This document shows, in pieces, positions 60,079 to 64,000 of a stretch of 64,000 bases of DNA; the first letter of the stretch is position 1; the number at the start of each line of letters is the position of its first letter. Made by a program: the position numbers and the translations under genes. The notes under the pieces are model-generated. The model was not told where the DNA came from. It made no database searches and worked only from the letters and a program-made list of their open reading frames with translations. This stretch comes from Pukyongia sp963768085. GTDB lineage: Bacteria; Bacteroidota; Bacteroidia; Flavobacteriales; Flavobacteriaceae. The DNA is taken from the NCBI GenBank assembly GCA_963768085.1, contig CAVYGO010000003.1, forward strand, positions 1,054,001-1,118,000, in the 5' to 3' direction.

Positions 60079-60735
60079 ATGAGTTTTACCAGGCTCTATA
60101 GTTTTCTTGAGAAACTTCAGAAGAACAATTCTAAAGAATGGATGGTTGCCCATCGCAGGGATTATTTTGAGGTTAGGGATTTCTATATCGATTGGCTGGA
60201 TGGATTAAACGATAAACTAGCGTCCGTTGATGATGAATATTTCGATACGCCAGGGAAAAAAGCCATCAACCGTATCAATAATAATCTTATGTTCCATCCA
60301 AATCGCCCGGTGTATAAGGATCATTTTGGCGCCGGTTTGGATCAGCGTAGTAAACAGGGGGATTTTTATATTGAACTGGGAGTGAATGAATCCTTCCTGG
60401 GCGGAGGTTACTGGCATCCCTCGTCTGATGTTCTTAAACGAATTCGGAGCGCTATCGACTATAATGGAAAAGAAATTAAAGAAGTGTTGCGAAAACCTTC
60501 CTTCAAAAAGATGTTCGGAGAAATGGTAGTAGATAATCCGCTGAAAACTGCGCCTAAAGGATATTCTGTAGATCATGAGCATATCGATCTGCTGAGACGG
60601 CGTTCATTCGCGGTGGTTCATTATATTAGCCGGAAAGAAGTACTGGCATCCGATTTCGATAGCAAAGTGGTGAATATCTATAAAGAAATGCTGCCTTTTA
60701 GAAGATACCTAAATGAGGCCGTCACTGTGGAGTGA
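60079..60735 (+). CDS. DUF2461 family protein
   Basis: 218 residues matching DUF2461 (TIGR02453): LYSFLEKLQKNNSKEWMVAHRRDYFEVRDFYIDWLDGL at the N-terminus, then NRINNNLMFHPNRPVYKDHFGAGLD and FYIELGVNESFLGGGYWHPSSDVLKRIRSAIDYNGKEI. Function of the family is unknown. It follows the S24 repressor with a 1-bp gap, so the two are co-transcribed and it may fall under the same control. The 3' end overlaps the convergent waaA gene by 27 bp. Confidence 0.9.
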   Translation: MSFTRLYSFLEKLQKNNSKEWMVAHRRDYFEVRDFYIDWLDGLNDKLASVDDEYFDTPGKKAINRINNNLMFHPNRPVYKDHFGAGLDQRSKQGDFYIELGVNESFLGGGYWHPSSDVLKRIRSAIDYNGKEIKEVLRKPSFKKMFGEMVVDNPLKTAPKGYSVDHEHIDLLRRRSFAVVHYISRKEVLASDFDSKVVNIYKEMLPFRRYLNEAVTVE

Positions 60736-61962
60736 TTCTATATACTTCATGATAATTGATGTAGCGCCGGTATTACTATTCACAAAATGTCCCGCTATCA
60801 TTCCTGTGCTACTTCTGAAATTTTTATCACCTGCCAATTTGTTCATGATATCACTAACTTCAACGGATGTGGAAACAGAGAACAACGCAGCCAGTGATTG
60901 AAGTCGGATGGCCTCCGGAAATTTTTCAAAATTCTTACCAATAACGATGGGCACTCCAAATGTGGCCGGTTCCAGTATATTATGAAGTCCTGAATTTCCC
61001 ATGGCACCGCCTACATATGCGATATCGGCATAGCTATAGATCTTTGTTAGCAAACCAATGGTATCCACAATAAAAACCGACATTTCTGAAAGATTCTGGT
61101 TTTCACGTTGTGAATATAAGACCGATGGCTTTGCTAGTTTTCTTCTGAAAGAATCGATTTTACTCCCATCTATGCTGTGCGGGGCAATAATGAACTTAAC
61201 ATTGCTGCCCGATTCATTCATATATGGAAGGAGTATGGTTTCATCTTCGGGCCAGGTACTTCCACATACCACACAAACAGAATTACTTTTAAAAGTATCG
61301 AGGTAAGGGAGTGAATTATCCTTTTCAATTTGTTGTGAAACACGATCGAACCTTGTATCGCCGCTAATCCGGACATTCTCAATACCTATGGAATTGAGCA
61401 ATGATTCAGACAGACTATTCTGTACGAAGAAGTAATCGATTGTGCCAAGGGCTTTCCGCATAAAAACGCCGTATGTTTTAAAGAATGACTGGTTCTTTCT
61501 GAACAAACCTGAAACCAGTAGGGCCGGTATGCCCTCTTTCTCCAGTTCGAACAAATAATTAGGCCAGAACTCGTATTTCACGAAAATCGCCAGGGTGGGA
61601 TGCACTAATTGAATGAACCGCCTGGCATTTGAGCGTGTATCGAGGGGCAGGTAGCAAACCACATCGGCAATTGCGCTATTCTTTTTATTCTCATAACCGG
61701 AAGGTGAAAAGAAGGTGAGTACAATTTTATATTCGGGATATTTGGCTTTAAAGGCTTCCATAATAGGCAGTCCCTGTTCATATTCTCCCAATGAGGCACA
61801 ATGAAACCAGATAGTTTTATCATCGGACGTAATAGCACGAGAAATTTTATGCAGAACATTCACCCTGCCTTTCATGAAAAGTCGCATCTTCTTACTGAAA
61901 AACTGTGAAATCCATAGAAAGATATAGCTCATATGGGTAAGGATGGAATACAATGTGCGCAT
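60709..61962 (-). CDS. waaA: 3-deoxy-D-manno-octulosonic acid transferase
   Basis: 417 residues, the usual length. An N-terminal membrane-anchor helix (about 3-25) is followed by the GT30 domain. GRVNVLHKI and IWFHCASLGEYEQGLPI contain the catalytic-type Glu60; VKYEFWPNYLFELEKEGIPALLVSGLFRKNQ and a C-terminal VGGAMGNSGLHNILEPATFGVPIVIG nucleotide-binding loop follow. Transfers Kdo from CMP-Kdo to lipid A at the inner membrane, so the organism should make Kdo-containing lipopolysaccharide. Convergent overlap with DUF2461 (27 bp); divergent from the aminotransferase gene. Confidence 0.95.
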   Translation of the reverse strand: MRTLYSILTHMSYIFLWISQFFSKKMRLFMKGRVNVLHKISRAITSDDKTIWFHCASLGEYEQGLPIMEAFKAKYPEYKIVLTFFSPSGYENKKNSAIADVVCYLPLDTRSNARRFIQLVHPTLAIFVKYEFWPNYLFELEKEGIPALLVSGLFRKNQSFFKTYGVFMRKALGTIDYFFVQNSLSESLLNSIGIENVRISGDTRFDRVSQQIEKDNSLPYLDTFKSNSVCVVCGSTWPEDETILLPYMNESGSNVKFIIAPHSIDGSKIDSFRRKLAKPSVLYSQRENQNLSEMSVFIVDTIGLLTKIYSYADIAYVGGAMGNSGLHNILEPATFGVPIVIGKNFEKFPEAIRLQSLAALFSVSTSVEVSDIMNKLAGDKNFRSSTGMIAGHFVNSNTGATSIIMKYIESLHSDGLI

Positions 61963-62084
61963 AGGCCGCTAATTTACCAAAAATTCAAATTGGATAAATT
62001 AGAATTGAGTGTTTATACGAGAATTGGAAATTGGAGATGATTAATTTACCGCTCGACCAACAATAAACAACGGAAACAATTTCG

Positions 62085-62092
62085 TAAGTTTG
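62085..62092 (+). promoter_or_regulatory. -7 box TAAGTTTG upstream of the aminotransferase
   Basis: TAAGTTTG fits TAnnTTTG, 24 bp before the ATG at 62117; predicted leader about 17 nt. Confidence 0.45.
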
Positions 62093-62116
62093 ACAACAAA
62101 AATTTTCTTCGAGACA

Positions 62117-63277
62117 ATGCGAAAAATTCAAATGGTAGACCTTAAGGGTCAATATGAAAAGATCAAGGATCGCGTAGACCAATCCTTACTAGAAGTAGTG
62201 GAGTCCACGGCTTTTATAAACGGACCCGAAGTTCACCAGTTTCAGAAGGAGCTTGAAGAATACCTGGGAGTAAAGCATGTGATCCCCTGTGCGAATGGAA
62301 CCGATGCCCTGCAAATAGCTATGATGGGCCTGGGTCTGAAACCGGGAGATGAGGTTATTACAGCCGATTTCACTTTTGCGGCTACCGTCGAGGTTATTGC
62401 ATTGTTAGGATTAACTCCGGTCCTTGTTGATGTGGATCCTGTAAATTTCAATATTGATGTAGAAGAAATTCGAAAAGCTATCACGCCTAAAACGAAAGCT
62501 ATTGTTCCTGTACATTTGTTCGGTTTATCGGCAGCCATGGATGAGATCATGGCATTGGCGGACGCACATGACTTATATGTAATAGAGGATAATGCCCAGG
62601 GAATAGGAGCAACGCATACGTCCAAAGACGGATCGAAGACAAAGGCCGGTGTTATTGGCCACGTGGCTTCCACCTCTTTCTTTCCATCCAAGAATTTAGG
62701 ATGCTATGGTGATGGTGGAGCGATTTTTACCAATGATGATGACCTGGCTCATACCATCCGCGGGATCGTTAATCACGGAATGTATGTGCGATATCATCAC
62801 GATGTGGTAGGTGTGAACTCCAGGCTGGATTCATTACAGGCTGCCGTGCTTAGAGCAAAACTACCGCAGTTGGATGCTTATAACCAGGCACGCCAAAATG
62901 CAGCCAGGAAATATACCGCCGCCTTTACAGGGATAGAAAATATTATTACCCCCACAGGGTCTTGTGATGCAGGGAATTCAATTTGTGATACCTGCGATTG
63001 TCATGTTTTTCATCAATACACACTTAGGGTTCTAAATACAGACCGCGATGCGCTCGTTCAACATTTGAATGATAATGGAATCCCTTGTGGTGTCTATTAC
63101 CCCATACCCCTGCACTTGCAGAAGGCCTACCTCGATGAGCGCTATAAAGAAGAAAATTTTAAAGTCACCAATCAGTTGGTTAAGGAGGTGATCTCACTTC
63201 CTATGCATACTGAACTGGACGATGAGCAGATCGATTTCATTACAAATATGGTTATTAACTTCGTGAACAGCCAATGA
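62117..63277 (+). CDS. DegT/DnrJ/EryC1/StrS family aminotransferase
   Basis: 386 residues from the ATG at 62117 (MRKIQMVDLKGQYEKIKD). PLP-dependent sugar aminotransferase of the type that makes amino sugars for surface polysaccharides. Key segments: PCANGTDALQIAM, DFTFAATVEVIALLG, EDNAQGIGA, and FFPSKNLGCYGDGGA with the PLP lysine Lys192. An unusual Cys-rich insert lies just before the conserved FHQYTLRV strand: Cys283, Cys290, Cys293 and Cys295 with two nearby His. The sugar substrate is not evident. The stop overlaps the galE start by 4 bp, so the two form a nucleotide-sugar operon. Confidence 0.93.
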   Translation: MRKIQMVDLKGQYEKIKDRVDQSLLEVVESTAFINGPEVHQFQKELEEYLGVKHVIPCANGTDALQIAMMGLGLKPGDEVITADFTFAATVEVIALLGLTPVLVDVDPVNFNIDVEEIRKAITPKTKAIVPVHLFGLSAAMDEIMALADAHDLYVIEDNAQGIGATHTSKDGSKTKAGVIGHVASTSFFPSKNLGCYGDGGAIFTNDDDLAHTIRGIVNHGMYVRYHHDVVGVNSRLDSLQAAVLRAKLPQLDAYNQARQNAARKYTAAFTGIENIITPTGSCDAGNSICDTCDCHVFHQYTLRVLNTDRDALVQHLNDNGIPCGVYYPIPLHLQKAYLDERYKEENFKVTNQLVKEVISLPMHTELDDEQIDFITNMVINFVNSQ

Positions 63278-64000
63278 AGAGTATCCTCGTTACAGGAGGC
63301 CTTGGATATATAGGCTCGCATACCGTTGTCGAGTTACAGGCGGCTGGCTTTAAGGTGGTCATCATCGACAATCTGTCGAATGCCTCTATGGATGTGCTTG
63401 ACGGCATCACAGCCATCACGGGCCTGCGCCCCGATATTGAAATCCTGGATCTGCGTGAAAAAGATACTGTAAAGGCCTTTTTCAATGACTACGATGATAT
63501 TGAGGGGATTATCCATTTTGCAGCTAGTAAGGCTGTTGGTGAAAGTGTTGAGAACCCCTTATTGTATTACGAGAACAATGTAGGAACCCTGGTATATTTA
63601 CTTCAGGAATGCCGGAACCGTGGAATTGATAATTTTATTTTTAGTTCTTCCTGCACGGTATATGGTCAGCCGGATACTTTACCGATCAAGGAGGACGCCC
63701 CGATAAAGGCAGCACTTTCTCCTTATGGAAATACCAAACAGATAAGTGAAGAGATCATAGCGGATATTTGCGAGGTTTCTTCTATACGTTCCATATCACT
63801 TCGCTATTTTAATCCTATAGGGGCACATGAATCTGCTGAGATTGGAGAATTACCCATCGGGATACCTCAGAACCTGGTGCCTTACATTACGCAAACTGCC
63901 TCAGGTTTGCGCGATCAGTTATCTGTCTTCGGAAATGATTATCCTACGGAAGATGGCAGTTGTATCAGAGATTATATTCATATTGTCGATCTGGCAAAAG
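63274..64000 (+). CDS. galE: UDP-glucose 4-epimerase, 3' end beyond window
   Basis: The first 242 residues are present; the family is about 340 long. Extended short-chain dehydrogenase with the NAD-binding motif TGGLGYIGSH (7-16), IIDNLSN, the HFAASKAVGESVENPL segment, Ser125/126 in FSSSCTVYG, and the catalytic pair Tyr151 and Lys155 in SPYGNTK. RYFNPIGAHESAEIGE follows. Interconverts UDP-glucose and UDP-galactose. It starts within the stop of the aminotransferase (ATGA overlap), pointing to joint use in surface-sugar synthesis. Confidence 0.95.
   Translation, partial: MKSILVTGGLGYIGSHTVVELQAAGFKVVIIDNLSNASMDVLDGITAITGLRPDIEILDLREKDTVKAFFNDYDDIEGIIHFAASKAVGESVENPLLYYENNVGTLVYLLQECRNRGIDNFIFSSSCTVYGQPDTLPIKEDAPIKAALSPYGNTKQISEEIIADICEVSSIRSISLRYFNPIGAHESAEIGELPIGIPQNLVPYITQTASGLRDQLSVFGNDYPTEDGSCIRDYIHIVDLAK

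Overview
The window is chromosomal DNA of a member of the Bacteroidota, most probably a marine Flavobacteriaceae. Evidence: two large secreted proteins with type B sorting domains of the type IX secretion system (T9SS), each followed by a PorP/SprF-family gene; Bacteroidota-style -7 boxes (TAnnTTTG) before several genes and no clear Shine-Dalgarno sequences; signal peptides ending in AQ; a LytS/LytTR pair; a GH3-family enzyme; and the gene order CBS protein, nadK, DUF6089, uppS, bamA, ompH, ompH, murI, which I recall as common in flavobacteria. Species cannot be named from the sequence.

Layout. 1-4.9 kb (minus): two tandem paralogous secreted proteins of unknown function (the first cut by the window edge), a thioredoxin-fold DUF255 lipoprotein, a dodecin and a NifU-type Fe-S protein. 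5-11.3 kb (plus): a 1776-residue repeat adhesin with a T9SS type B tail and its PorP/SprF partner. 11.3-15.7 kb: a von Willebrand factor A lipoprotein and a TPR histidine kinase/LytTR regulator pair. 15.7-23.6 kb (minus): an envelope cluster (murI, two ompH, bamA, uppS, DUF6089, nadK, CBS protein). 23.7-29 kb (plus): pdxJ, a hydrolase, a small membrane protein, tig, clpP, clpX. 29-39.6 kb: a small lipoprotein, a frameshifted GH3 gene, DUF2797, an AsmA-like protein, a queuosine-precursor transporter, a folK/deoxynucleoside-kinase fusion, an RNA methyltransferase and mutS.

39.6-44.5 kb is the most plastic stretch: two near-duplicate CARDB-type secreted proteins, degenerate repeats, tRNA-Leu and tRNA-Gly, and small membrane proteins including a 42-residue lipoprotein. 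An exact 52-bp direct repeat made of the tRNA-Leu 3' end plus its terminator flanks one of the duplicated genes.

44.8-58.8 kb (plus) holds a 3678-residue SprB-like adhesin (PKD/Ig-like modules, a DUF11-like module, about 47 calcium-binding TSP3-like repeats, T9SS type B tail), a second PorP/SprF protein and an OmpA-family protein. 58.9-64 kb: an acidic lipoprotein, an S24-family repressor with twin palindromic operators, DUF2461, waaA, a sugar aminotransferase and the start of galE.

Main points of interest: the two adhesin/anchor loci with matching promoter boxes, the hierarchical DNA repeats of the giant adhesin (three exact 870-nt periods, then a 123-nt register), the tRNA-derived direct repeats around the duplicated genes, the GH3 frameshift, and the twin-operator repressor. 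I saw no CRISPR array, integrase, transposase or rRNA. No clearly new defence or mobile system is visible.
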